A stretch of 33,218 bases of DNA from Alistipes sp. GTDB lineage: Bacteria > Bacteroidota > Bacteroidia > Bacteroidales > Rikenellaceae. Within the stretch, counting starts at the first letter, position 1. Each line of letters opens with the position of its first letter. Position numbers and translations under genes: made by a program. This document shows positions 8,811 through 16,515 of this stretch, in pieces. The DNA lies in contig JAFYRX010000025.1 in NCBI GenBank assembly GCA_017546725.1, positions 1 to 33,218 on the forward strand. Direction: 5' to 3'. The notes under the pieces are model-generated. The model did no database searches, had not been told where the DNA came from, and saw only the letters and a program-made list of their open reading frames with translations.

Positions 8811-10130
8811 ATGAGAGTATTAATGTTTGGCTGGGAGTTCCCGCCTCATATTGCCGGTGGCTTGGGTACGGCTTGTTACGGTATGACCCGAGGCTTGGCG
8901 CGCAACGATGTCGAGGTTATCTTCGTGATGCCTAAAGCATCGGGCGACGAGGACGAACGATTTGTCAAGGTTGTCAATGCCAGCGACGTCGAGGCACGCT
9001 ATTGCAACTCGACTATCGAGGGCGCTGATGATATTATGCGCAAGATTTCGTTCATCCATATTGATTCTAATATGGTTCCTTACATCTCTCCCGAGGAGTG
9101 GGATACCTATCGCGAGGAGTACGAGCGTACGGGTAAGAAGTTCTGGGAGCGTGAGGGCGATAGTTGGACACAGCGTTACACCTTCTCGGGTAAGTATGGT
9201 GCAAACTTGATGGAAGAGGTTGCGCGTTATGCAGTAGTTGCTGCCGAGGTAGCACGTCAGTTGGAGGGCCAGTTCGATGTTATCCACGCCCACGACTGGT
9301 TGACATACTTCGCAGGTATCGCCGCGAAGCGTGTATCGGGTAAGCCGTTGGTTGTACATATGCACGCTACATCGTTTGACCGTTCGTCAAGCGATAATAT
9401 CGATACACGAGTTTATGAAATCGAGCGTGCTGGTATGGCTGCTGCCGACAGAGTTATCGCTGTATCGAACTTGACTCGTAACATCGTAATCGAGAAGTAT
9501 AACATCCCCGCAGAGAAGGTTGTAACAGTTCACAACGCGGTACGCTTTGCCGAGAAGGAGAACGAGTTGCCTGAGAGAGGTGTGGATGACAAGATTATCA
9601 CATTCTTGGGCCGTATCACCTTCCAAAAGGGTCCCGACTACTTCGTGGAGGCCGCTGCAAAGGTGTTGAAGCGTGTGCCTAACGTGCGTTTCGTTATGGC
9701 TGGTTCGGGTGATATGATGAATCACGTTATTCGTCGTGTAGCCCGCTTGGGTATCGCCGACCGTTTCCACTTCACAGGTTTCTTGAAGGGTGACGATGTG
9801 CACAAGATGTTCCAGTTGTCGGACGTATATATTATGCCTTCGGTATCGGAGCCTTTCGGTATCTCACCGTTGGAGGCTATGCGTGCAAACGTACCGTCAA
9901 TCATCTCGAAGCAGAGTGGTGTAGCCGAGGTTTTGGACTATGCCGTTAAGGTTGACTACTGGGATGTTGACGCTATGGCAGATGCTATCTACGGATTTGT
10001 AAAGTATCCTGCATTGGCTAAGATGTTCTCGGAGAAGGGCCTTGAGGAGGTTACAGGCTTGAAGTGGAACAACGCAGCCGCAAAAATCAAGGCAGTCTAT
10101 GAGGATGCCATCAACGAATTAGCAAAATAA
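8811..10130 (+). CDS. GT4-family glycosyltransferase, glycogen-associated
   Basis: A 439-residue GT-B glycosyltransferase. The N-terminal FGWEFPPHIAGGLGTACYG is the glycine-rich nucleotide-sugar-side loop shared by starch/glycogen synthases and GT4 enzymes. HAHDWLTYFAG, TFLGRITFQKGPDYF and the donor-site motif MPSVSEPFGISPLEAM (the E-x7-E pattern) are all present. No signal peptide or membrane segment is visible, so it is cytoplasmic. It lies 15 bases after the debranching gene and 18 before the GH57 gene, in one operon. Context points to alpha-glucan synthesis or priming, perhaps a second chain-elongating enzyme beside the GT3 domain. The exact donor and acceptor cannot be read from sequence; a maltose-1-phosphate or ADP-glucose-dependent synthase is an alternative. 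Confidence 0.85.
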   Translation: MRVLMFGWEFPPHIAGGLGTACYGMTRGLARNDVEVIFVMPKASGDEDERFVKVVNASDVEARYCNSTIEGADDIMRKISFIHIDSNMVPYISPEEWDTYREEYERTGKKFWEREGDSWTQRYTFSGKYGANLMEEVARYAVVAAEVARQLEGQFDVIHAHDWLTYFAGIAAKRVSGKPLVVHMHATSFDRSSSDNIDTRVYEIERAGMAAADRVIAVSNLTRNIVIEKYNIPAEKVVTVHNAVRFAEKENELPERGVDDKIITFLGRITFQKGPDYFVEAAAKVLKRVPNVRFVMAGSGDMMNHVIRRVARLGIADRFHFTGFLKGDDVHKMFQLSDVYIMPSVSEPFGISPLEAMRANVPSIISKQSGVAEVLDYAVKVDYWDVDAMADAIYGFVKYPALAKMFSEKGLEEVTGLKWNNAAAKIKAVYEDAINELAK

Positions 10131-10148
10131 AAATAAGATTAGATAGAT

Positions 10149-11366
10149 ATGAAAACAGTTTGCTTGTATTTTCAAGTGCATCAGCCTTGGCGTTTGAAGG
10201 TTTATCGCTTCTTCAACATCGGTAAGGACCACAACTATTTGGATGATTTTACCAACCGTGCTATTATGCAGAAGGTGGCTCGCCAGTGCTACCTCCCGAT
10301 GAATGCACTTTTGCTCAAGTTAATCAAGGAGAATAAGGGTGCCTTCAAGTGCTCGTTCTCAATCACAGGTTCTGCTGTTGAGCAGTTCCGTGCCTATGCT
10401 CCCGAGGTGTTGGATTCATTCCGCGCTTTGGCAGAGACTGGCTGTGTAGAGTTCTTGGCCGAGACTTACTCACACTCTTTGGCTGCCCTCTCTTCAAAGG
10501 AGGACTTCGTAGAGCAGGTTAAGTTGCACTCAAAGATGATTAAGGATGAGTTCGGCAAGAAGCCCGTAGCATTCCGCAACACCGAGTTAATCTACTCTGA
10601 CGCTATCGGTGAGATGGTATCGGAGTTGGGCTTCAAGACTATCTTGGCCGAGGGTGCAAAGCACGTTATGGGTTGGAAGTCGCCTAACTTTATCTACACA
10701 AACTCTATCGACAACCGTTTGCGCGTATTGTTGCGTAACTATAAGCTCTCTGACGATATCGCATTCCGCTTCTCAAATCAGGGTTGGGACCAGTATCCTT
10801 TGACTGCCGACAAGTTTGCACAGTGGGTTAGCGACGAGAACGGCGAGGTTATCAACCTGTTTATGGACTACGAGACATTCGGTGAGCACCAGAAGGCTAC
10901 AACAGGTATCTTCGACTTCGTTAAGGCGTTGCCGAAGGCTATGTTGAAGAACGAGTTGTCGTTCGCTACTGTTAGCGAGGCTGCCAAGGCTTACCAGCCC
11001 GTAGGCGTATTGCACTGTCCTCACGTTATGTCGTGGGCTGACGAGGAGCGCGACGTTACAGCGTGGTTGGGTAACGAGTTGCAGAACGAGGCATTCTCGA
11101 AGTTGTACGCTTTGAAGGATAAGGTTAAGGCGTTGAAGAACGCAGACTTCGAGTACGTTTGGAACTTTATGCAGACATCGGACCACTTCTACTATATGGC
11201 TACAAAGTGGCTCTCTGACGGTGACGTACACTCTTACTTCAACCCCTATGGCTCATCTTACGAGGCGTTCATCAACTATATGAACGTGTTGTCAGACTTT
11301 GAGATTGAGGTTGAGAAGGCACTTGCTGCCAAGAAGTCTCGCAAGAAGGAGACCGCTACAGCGTAA
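10149..11366 (+). CDS. Glycoside hydrolase family 57 protein (alpha-amylase/glucanotransferase type)
   Basis: A 405-residue GH57 catalytic domain. Region 1 is YFQVHQPWRL (HQP motif), the likely catalytic nucleophile is E146 in FRNTELIYS, and the likely acid/base is D240 in FMDYETFGEHQ. There is no signal peptide, so it is intracellular. At about 400 residues it is shorter than the GH57 branching enzymes and 4-alpha-glucanotransferases I know (over 500), as it lacks a C-terminal helical extension. It could trim or transfer malto-oligosaccharides or act on glycogen itself. It is the last gene of the cluster and is followed by a strong terminator at 11391-11429. Family assignment is firm; whether it is amylase, transferase or branching enzyme is open. 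Confidence 0.88.
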   Translation: MKTVCLYFQVHQPWRLKVYRFFNIGKDHNYLDDFTNRAIMQKVARQCYLPMNALLLKLIKENKGAFKCSFSITGSAVEQFRAYAPEVLDSFRALAETGCVEFLAETYSHSLAALSSKEDFVEQVKLHSKMIKDEFGKKPVAFRNTELIYSDAIGEMVSELGFKTILAEGAKHVMGWKSPNFIYTNSIDNRLRVLLRNYKLSDDIAFRFSNQGWDQYPLTADKFAQWVSDENGEVINLFMDYETFGEHQKATTGIFDFVKALPKAMLKNELSFATVSEAAKAYQPVGVLHCPHVMSWADEERDVTAWLGNELQNEAFSKLYALKDKVKALKNADFEYVWNFMQTSDHFYYMATKWLSDGDVHSYFNPYGSSYEAFINYMNVLSDFEIEVEKALAAKKSRKKETATA

Positions 11367-11390
11367 TAGCTTTTTAGCAAGATAATGCAG

Positions 11391-11429
11391 AGTGGCTGCG
11401 GCAATATTTGTCCGACAGCCACTTTTTTT
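11391..11429 (+). terminator. Terminator of the glycogen cluster
   Basis: The 8-bp stem AGTGGCTG (11391-11398) with CAGCCACT (11416-11423) is helped by inner CGG/CCG pairs and followed by seven T. This is a classic intrinsic terminator 25 bases after the GH57 stop. Confidence 0.88.
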
Positions 11430-11438
11430 GTATATTTG
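11407..11438 (+). promoter_or_regulatory. Metallophosphoesterase promoter, embedded in the upstream terminator
   Basis: TTTG at 11407-11410, exactly 20 nt, then TATATTTG at 11431-11438 is a full consensus match. The -33 element lies in the terminator loop. The ATG is at 11459. Confidence 0.8.
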
Positions 11439-11458
11439 TCTAAACCAAATCTACGAAT

Positions 11459-12460
11459 ATGAAACGAAGCGAATTTTTGCGATTGTGTGGTGGTGCGCTG
11501 TTACTGACGCAACTACCAAAGCCGTTGGCTGCAAAGATGCAAAAGGCGGCTGAGGTAAGTAAGGTGGCAGAGGGCCCATCTACGCTTAGAGATGTTCGCA
11601 AGATAACTATCAACGTGGGTGCAAAGAAACCCTTCTCTGCTCTGCATATATCGGATACGCATTTAACACGTGTCGATGCGCGCGACAACCAGCGCAAGAA
11701 GAGTCTTTCAGCAGCACGACAACGCGCATTTCCGTGGGCAGAGCACTACTTTGATGCGGCGATTCGCTATGCGAGAGAGCGTGACCTTATGTTGTTGCAT
11801 ACGGGCGACTTGATAGACTTTGTGAGTGAGGCCAACCTCGATTTTGTGGCGATGCAGTTGGGTATTGGTAGTTGGTTTGTCTCGGCTGGCAACCACGAAT
11901 ATTCGCAGTATGTGGGCGAGGCCAAGGAGGATGCGGCATACAAGGCACAGAGTTTCGACAAGGTGCAACGTGCCTACCCCAACAATTTGAAGGTGGCATC
12001 GCAGGTCATCAACGGCATTAATTTCGTAGCGCTGGATGATGTATATTATAATGTGACGGCAGAACAGCACGAACTTATGCGACGTGAGGTCGAGAAAGGG
12101 TTGCCCATCGTGCTTATGTGCCACGTTCCGTTCTACACACCAAAGCACTGCGCCGATGTGCTGAAAGGAAACAAAGGCTTGGCGGGATATGTGACGGGAG
12201 CGCCGTTAGAGATAACTCGCACCTATCAGACCAATCCCTCGCTACCAGCCGATGAGCAATGGCGCAACCGTTCGGTACAACAACGCTCGGATGAGCCTAC
12301 ATTGGAGTTCATAGCGTGGCTCAAGCAACAGCCTCTGCTGAAAGCAATCTTGTGCGGACACTGTCACCACTTCTACGAGGAGCAGTTCTCACCGACTGCA
12401 ATACAATATGTCGTAGGAGCAGGATATAATGGCGATGCCTATGAGATAGAGTTTGTATAG
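11459..12460 (+). CDS. Exported calcineurin-like metallophosphoesterase
   Basis: A 333-residue protein with the full metallophosphoesterase metal-site series: D66-x-H68 in LHISDTHL, G116-D117 in HTGDLID, G144-N145-H146-E147, a later MCHVPFY histidine and C-terminal GHCHH. These bind a two-metal centre that hydrolyses phosphoesters. The N-terminus, MKRSEFLRLCGGALLL, is a signal sequence; KR-x-x-FL resembles a variant Tat motif, common for Bacteroidetes proteins of this kind, but Sec export is also possible. The substrate is unknown; sequence alone does not separate nucleotide, lipid or protein phosphatases. It has its own promoter and shares a bidirectional terminator with the convergent GDPD gene, so both neighbours are exported phosphodiester-cleaving enzymes, perhaps for phosphate scavenging (inference). 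Confidence 0.85.
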   Translation: MKRSEFLRLCGGALLLTQLPKPLAAKMQKAAEVSKVAEGPSTLRDVRKITINVGAKKPFSALHISDTHLTRVDARDNQRKKSLSAARQRAFPWAEHYFDAAIRYARERDLMLLHTGDLIDFVSEANLDFVAMQLGIGSWFVSAGNHEYSQYVGEAKEDAAYKAQSFDKVQRAYPNNLKVASQVINGINFVALDDVYYNVTAEQHELMRREVEKGLPIVLMCHVPFYTPKHCADVLKGNKGLAGYVTGAPLEITRTYQTNPSLPADEQWRNRSVQQRSDEPTLEFIAWLKQQPLLKAILCGHCHHFYEEQFSPTAIQYVVGAGYNGDAYEIEFV

Positions 12461-12471
12461 ACAAAAAAATA

Positions 12472-12508
12472 GAGGTTGTTCAACGATGTGCTGAACAACC
12501 TCATTTTT
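12472..12508. terminator. Bidirectional terminator
   Basis: A perfect 11-bp stem GAGGTTGTTCA (12472-12482) with TGAACAACCTC (12492-12502) is preceded by an A-run and followed by a T-run, so it can end transcription from both convergent genes. Confidence 0.93.
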
Positions 12509-12532
12509 TAACTCTATACCGAGAAGTCGTAA

Positions 12533-13354
12533 TTATCTATGTTTCGATAACTTAACCCACGGCATATTCTTCTTTGCAAACTCCATCACCTCTACAGCCT
12601 TGTCGCAGCAGAGAGCATCAGCACCGAGAGCAACGCCCAGCTGGAAATCCTCGATGCCGCCACCGGGCCACAACGAGACAATCAGACCAGCCTTGTGGGC
12701 CTTCTGCACCATTGCTCGGCTTGTGCCGTTCATATTGCACGCCAGACGCTTCGAACCCAGCTCCAACGCCTTATTGATATGCTTGTCGCTGATGGGTTCG
12801 CCCACGATATACATAATGTCTGCCTCGGGATGCAACGCCTTCATCACGCGCAAGGCTCGCGCATCGAACGAGGTGAAGAGATAGGTCGAATTGGCGGGTT
12901 TCTTGGCCATCGCCATCTTGTAGAGTTTGTCACAATAGACCTCGAGCTGCTCCTCGCTGTAGTCCGATGACTTCATCTCGAACTCCACATAGATGCTATC
13001 ACGCTTCGAGAGCCACTTACACAACTCATCTACAAACAACACAGGATTACCCTGAAGGCTCTTGACCTTCTTGAGCTCCTTGCGTGTCGATTCCTCGATA
13101 ATCATATCCACGCCCGCAGTACGCTTCAGCGACTTGTCGTGGTTGATAACCAGCTCGCCATCCTTCGTAATGCGCACATCGGTCTCGTAGCCTCTGATAC
13201 CCTTGTCGTAAGTACCCTGAAAGGCCGAGAGTGTATTCTCGTCAAACTCATATCGGCTACCACGATGCGCAAAGTGCTGCACCTCGCGGGCCTCCTGTGC
13301 CAATGCCGCAGCGCACATCGCAACTGCAAACATCAAACATACAATACGTTTCAT
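12533..13354 (-). CDS. Secreted glycerophosphodiester phosphodiesterase
   Basis: A 273-residue protein with an N-terminal signal peptide ending near ALAQ (residue 20), then the GDPD TIM barrel. Catalytic and metal residues are visible: H30-R31 in FAHRG, E39-N40 in FDENT, E57 and D59 in YETDVRITKDG, and H72 in VINHD. The family hydrolyses glycerophosphodiesters such as glycerophosphocholine to sn-glycerol-3-phosphate and an alcohol, acting here in the periplasm or outside the cell. GPGG... near the C-terminus (SLWPGGG) and a final lysine-rich end complete a normal-length protein. It is a single-gene transcript ending at the bidirectional terminator; I see no clear TAnnTTTG promoter upstream. 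Confidence 0.9.
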   Translation of the reverse strand: MKRIVCLMFAVAMCAAALAQEAREVQHFAHRGSRYEFDENTLSAFQGTYDKGIRGYETDVRITKDGELVINHDKSLKRTAGVDMIIEESTRKELKKVKSLQGNPVLFVDELCKWLSKRDSIYVEFEMKSSDYSEEQLEVYCDKLYKMAMAKKPANSTYLFTSFDARALRVMKALHPEADIMYIVGEPISDKHINKALELGSKRLACNMNGTSRAMVQKAHKAGLIVSLWPGGGIEDFQLGVALGADALCCDKAVEVMEFAKKNMPWVKLSKHR

Positions 13355-13401
13355 CGTTTATCTCAATTAAAGGTTTAGTTAACGTGTGTCCAAAATGAAC
13401 A

Positions 13402-13425
13402 AAAGCGGACCCGCAAGCCCGCTTT
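13402..13425 (-). terminator. Probable terminator after frr
   Basis: On the minus strand AAAGCGG pairs with CCGCTTT (13419-13425 and 13402-13408), followed by a short T-run, 19 bases past the frr stop codon. The stem is 7 bp and the T-run weak. Confidence 0.6.
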
Positions 13426-13443
13426 AGCCTATTTTCGACGAGT

Positions 13444-14001
13444 TTAGACTGTCATAATCTCCTTCTCCTTGGCCTCCATCAAGGCGTCGAGCTGCTTTGA
13501 GAACTTCTCAAGCAATTTCTGTGCCTGTGTCTCGCCATCCTTTGCCTCATCCTCGGGCATACCCTCCTTCTGAGCCTTCTTGAAGGCCTCAACAGCATCG
13601 CGGCGTGCGTTACGCAAGCTGATACGTGCAGTCTCGCCTACGCCCTTAACCTGCTTAACCAACTCCTTACGACGCTCCTCGGTGAGAGGCGGAATAGTCA
13701 AACGGATAGTCTCGCCATTGTTCGAGGGAGTAAGGCCGATGTTAGAATCGATGATAGCCTTCTCGATGGGGCGAATCATATTCTTATCCCAAGGCTGAAT
13801 CAATATTGTTCGTGCATCGGGTACTGTAACACTCGCTACGCCAGACACGGGAGTCTGTGAACCATAGTAATCAACAAACACGCTGTTCAGTACGTTAGTA
13901 GAAGCCTTACCAGCGCGGATGTTCAAGAGTTCCTCCTCGAGGTGGTCTACCGTACGCTTCATACGGTCGGTTGCGCCATTAATAATTGTCTTTGTATCCA
14001 T
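13444..14001 (-). CDS. frr: Ribosome recycling factor
   Basis: At 185 residues this is the standard RRF length. The signature is complete: MKRTVDHLEEELLNIRAGKAS at the N-terminal helix, then YYGSQTPVSGVASVTVPDARTILIQPWD and the C-terminal helical arm TEERRKELVKQVKGVGETARISLRNARRDA. RRF works with EF-G to split the post-termination ribosome. It is the last gene of the pyrH, tlpA-like, frr group, 49 bases after the tlpA-like stop. The pyrH-frr neighbourhood is ancient, but the thioredoxin-fold gene between them is unusual. Confidence 0.97.
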   Translation of the reverse strand: MDTKTIINGATDRMKRTVDHLEEELLNIRAGKASTNVLNSVFVDYYGSQTPVSGVASVTVPDARTILIQPWDKNMIRPIEKAIIDSNIGLTPSNNGETIRLTIPPLTEERRKELVKQVKGVGETARISLRNARRDAVEAFKKAQKEGMPEDEAKDGETQAQKLLEKFSKQLDALMEAKEKEIMTV

Positions 14002-14050
14002 AGTAGTTCTATTATAAATTTTCCTATTTCTTCATTTTGGGTGATACTCT

Positions 14051-14602
14051 TTACTTGAGTGCTTTGTCGATAGCCGAAATCAACTCCTGGAACTCCTTCT
14101 CGTCGTAACCAACCGACAAATAGATGATTTTACCATCCTTACCGATAAGGAAGTTACGAGGAATGTAATTCGATGCAAAGAGTTTGAAAATGCTCTGGTT
14201 GGGGTCCAAACCCATAGCAAATTTATAGCCAGCCTTCTCGCGGAATGCCTCAACTGTAGCCTTCTTCTCGCCACGAGAGATGGGGAGGAAGACAAAGTCC
14301 TTACCCTTGAAGCGGTCGATAATCTCCTTCTGAACGTGCTTCAACTCCTCTCGGCAAGGAGGACACCACGTTGCCCAAAAGTTTACCAACACAACCTTAC
14401 CCTTCAACTTCGAGAGCGTAACTTTCTTGCCATCCAACATCTCGACAGTAAAGTCAGCAGCCTTATCACCAACCTTAACCAATGTGGTCTTGGCAATCTC
14501 GGCACTCTGGTCCTGCGCCGATGCAGTGTGAGGTGCTACGGCAAACAGCACAACGGCTGCGAGGGCTATATAAGCCTTACGGCAAATGTTTTTGATATTC
14601 AT
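14051..14602 (-). CDS. TlpA/ResA-like periplasmic thiol-disulfide oxidoreductase
   Basis: A 183-residue exported thioredoxin-fold protein. I chose the ATG at 14602 because it gives a clean signal peptide (MNIKNICRKAYIALAAVVLF... cleaved after TASAQ); the longer reading frame begins with GTG 24 bases upstream. The redox motif is WATWC80-P-P-C83, preceded by VLVNF and followed by PRNFLIGKDGKII with the cis-Pro region, all typical of TlpA/ResA proteins. Such proteins reduce periplasmic disulfides, for example in cytochrome c maturation or oxidative defence; the partner here is unknown. It sits between pyrH (27 bases from its stop to the GTG) and frr, so it is probably co-transcribed with two translation/nucleotide genes. 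Confidence 0.88.
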   Translation of the reverse strand: MNIKNICRKAYIALAAVVLFAVAPHTASAQDQSAEIAKTTLVKVGDKAADFTVEMLDGKKVTLSKLKGKVVLVNFWATWCPPCREELKHVQKEIIDRFKGKDFVFLPISRGEKKATVEAFREKAGYKFAMGLDPNQSIFKLFASNYIPRNFLIGKDGKIIYLSVGYDEKEFQELISAIDKALK

Positions 14603-14653
14603 AATCTTTAACTTTTTAATAGGCACTTATTAATTGAATAATCTCTACAGGAA

Positions 14654-15364
14654 CTATTCCTTGCACACAAGTGTACCGATAGTCTCGCCAGCGAGCACCT
14701 TGGCAAGGTTACCCTCGGTATCCATATCGAATACGATGATATCCAAACCGTTCTCCTTGCAGAGTGTGAAGGCTGTCATATCCATCACCTTCAAATCGCG
14801 GTTGTAGACCTCATCGAATGTAATGCGGTCGAACTTTGTCGCTGTCGGGTCCTTCTCGGGGTCGGCTGTATAAACGCCGTCAACACGAGTACCCTTGAAC
14901 ATAACCTCGGCCTCAATCTCGATGCCACGCAAAGCCGATGCAGTATCAGTCGAGAAATAGGGGTTAGATGTACCACCACCGATGATTACCACATAACCAG
15001 CCTCAAGATACTCTATAGCCTTGGCCTTTGAATAGTACTCGCCGATAGGCTCCATACGGATTGAGGTCAAAACCTTGGCCTTAACGCCGTTATCCTCCAA
15101 AGCCGACTGCAAAGCCAACGAGTTGATAATCGTAGCAAGCATACCCATCTGGTCGCCCTTGACTCTGTCGAAACCCTTCTTGGCGCCTTGCAGGCCTCGG
15201 AATATGTTACCTCCGCCAATAACTATGCCAATCTGCACACCTGTAGCCACAGCCGCCTTAATCTGCTCGGCATACGACTGCAACACTGCTGTCGAAAGAC
15301 CATATTTCTGTTCTCCCTGAAGCGACTCGCCGCTCAACTTTAGAAGTATTCTCTTATATCCCAT
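14654..15364 (-). CDS. pyrH: UMP kinase (uridylate kinase)
   Basis: A 236-residue bacterial UMP kinase of the amino-acid-kinase fold. Visible motifs are KRILLKLSGESLQG at the N-terminus (phosphate-binding loop), GIVIGGGNIFRG, DRVKGDQMGMLATIINSLALQ, GTSNPYFSTDTASALR and the KVMDMTAFTLC region near the C-terminus. It phosphorylates UMP to UDP with ATP in the cytoplasm, and bacterial forms are usually GTP-activated and UTP-inhibited. It heads the pyrH, tlpA-like, frr group. Upstream on the minus strand TATCTTCG (complement of 15390-15397) is a one-mismatch -7 element. Confidence 0.97.
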   Translation of the reverse strand: MGYKRILLKLSGESLQGEQKYGLSTAVLQSYAEQIKAAVATGVQIGIVIGGGNIFRGLQGAKKGFDRVKGDQMGMLATIINSLALQSALEDNGVKAKVLTSIRMEPIGEYYSKAKAIEYLEAGYVVIIGGGTSNPYFSTDTASALRGIEIEAEVMFKGTRVDGVYTADPEKDPTATKFDRITFDEVYNRDLKVMDMTAFTLCKENGLDIIVFDMDTEGNLAKVLAGETIGTLVCKE

Positions 15365-15546
15365 AGTTGTAAATATTATTTATCTTTTGCGAAGATAAGA
15401 AAAAATCTTGGGATATCATACATCGGCAAAATATTAATCGCACTTTTTTATGAATTATGCGCAAGAGCAATAAGTAAAAATACCTATTTTGCCTCGTGGG
15501 AGAGCCATTTGTAGAGTGAGTTGGAATATTGATAACCATTTTTAGT

Positions 15547-15554
15547 TATCTTTG
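15547..15554 (+). promoter_or_regulatory. -7 element of the LamG lipoprotein gene
   Basis: TATCTTTG matches TAnnTTTG exactly; no clean TTTG lies 19-20 nt upstream. It rules out the in-frame TTG at 15552 as the start and supports the ATG at 15582. Confidence 0.65.
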
Positions 15555-15581
15555 TTAAATGAAAATCTAAAACGGATTCTT

Positions 15582-16463
15582 ATGCGAAACATTTTTCATT
15601 CATCGTTAAAGGCGATTTGTTCGATAATGCTCTTGTGCTTTATCGGATGCGATTCTCGCACAGAGGTGGCCAAACGATTGGAAAGTGTACCAAATATTGT
15701 CGCATATTGGGATTTTGCTGATGAAGATTATTTGGTAGCAAAGGGAATCTCGACACCTTCGCTTCGCGCCGAGGGCGATGCTATGCCAACGCTTGTCGAT
15801 GAAGGGCCATTGTCGGGCCGTTCATTGCATTTTGATGGTGATGATTTTCTGTATATCCCCTACGCCGAAACGGGTGCGTTGAATGTAAAGAGCGGCAGCG
15901 TTACGGTTGTAGCGTGGGTAAAATGGACCGCTACGCAGAGTTTCGTAGGCGGTATGTGGAACGAATATGAGGATGGCGGAAAACGACAATATGGATTGTT
16001 CGTAGGATTGCCGCACTACAATGGAGCAAATCAGGTGTGCGGTCACATCTCGCGCACGGGAAAACCAACCCCACCTTTCCCTTACTCGATAGATTACTCG
16101 GCAAGCAAGCAGATTGTGCCTCAAAATGAGTGGTGTGCCGTAGCCTTTACTTATGACGGTGAGTATATCCGTTCATACTTCAATGGCGAGTTCGAGGAGC
16201 GTGAGGAGGAGTTAATCAATCACACAACGGGCTTTGAGGGTTATCCCGAGGGTCTGCGTCAGGTTAAGAATCCCTACTACTTCCCCGACGGCATTGGCGA
16301 CAATGGCTCGGATTTTACAGTAGGTGCGGTATTCGCAAGTAATCGTTACGCCAACTTCTTCAAAGGAGAGATTGGCGGTCTTGCAGTATTCGACAGAGCG
16401 CTGACGGCCGAGGAGGTTAAATATGTGAGTTGGTGGGACGAAAATTTGTCAAATAAGAATTAA
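15582..16463 (+). CDS. LamG/concanavalin-like lipoprotein
   Basis: A 293-residue protein from the ATG at 15582. The N-terminus is a lipoprotein signal, with MLLCFIGC placing the lipidated Cys at residue 23. The rest is one LamG-like jelly-roll domain: VAYWDFADEDY, LHFDGDDFLYIPYAE, SVTVVAWVKW, EWCAVAFTYDGEYIRSYFNGE and GGLAVFDRALTAEEVKYV are the classic strands of the family. It is likely a surface or periplasmic carbohydrate- or glycoconjugate-binding lipoprotein. No catalytic motif is visible, so binding rather than hydrolysis is the safer reading, though GH16-like folds look similar at this level. The next gene starts 52 bases downstream, with a possible promoter in between. Confidence 0.82.
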   Translation: MRNIFHSSLKAICSIMLLCFIGCDSRTEVAKRLESVPNIVAYWDFADEDYLVAKGISTPSLRAEGDAMPTLVDEGPLSGRSLHFDGDDFLYIPYAETGALNVKSGSVTVVAWVKWTATQSFVGGMWNEYEDGGKRQYGLFVGLPHYNGANQVCGHISRTGKPTPPFPYSIDYSASKQIVPQNEWCAVAFTYDGEYIRSYFNGEFEEREEELINHTTGFEGYPEGLRQVKNPYYFPDGIGDNGSDFTVGAVFASNRYANFFKGEIGGLAVFDRALTAEEVKYVSWWDENLSNKN

Positions 16464-16476
16464 TTGTGTTTCTTTG
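16445..16476 (+). promoter_or_regulatory. Possible promoter of the alpha-oxoamine synthase gene
   Basis: TTTG at 16445-16448, 20 nt, then TTTCTTTG at 16469-16476 (one mismatch to TAnnTTTG). The -33 element lies inside the last codons of the LamG gene. Confidence 0.42.
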
Positions 16477-16515
16477 TATAGCAGGAAACTAATAACTCAA
16501 TAAATATAAACTATT

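Noticed and set aside
8820-9365. 181-codon minus-strand ORF inside the GT4 gene
   Set aside because: Antisense shadow; the plus-strand gene has full GT4 motifs and operon spacing.
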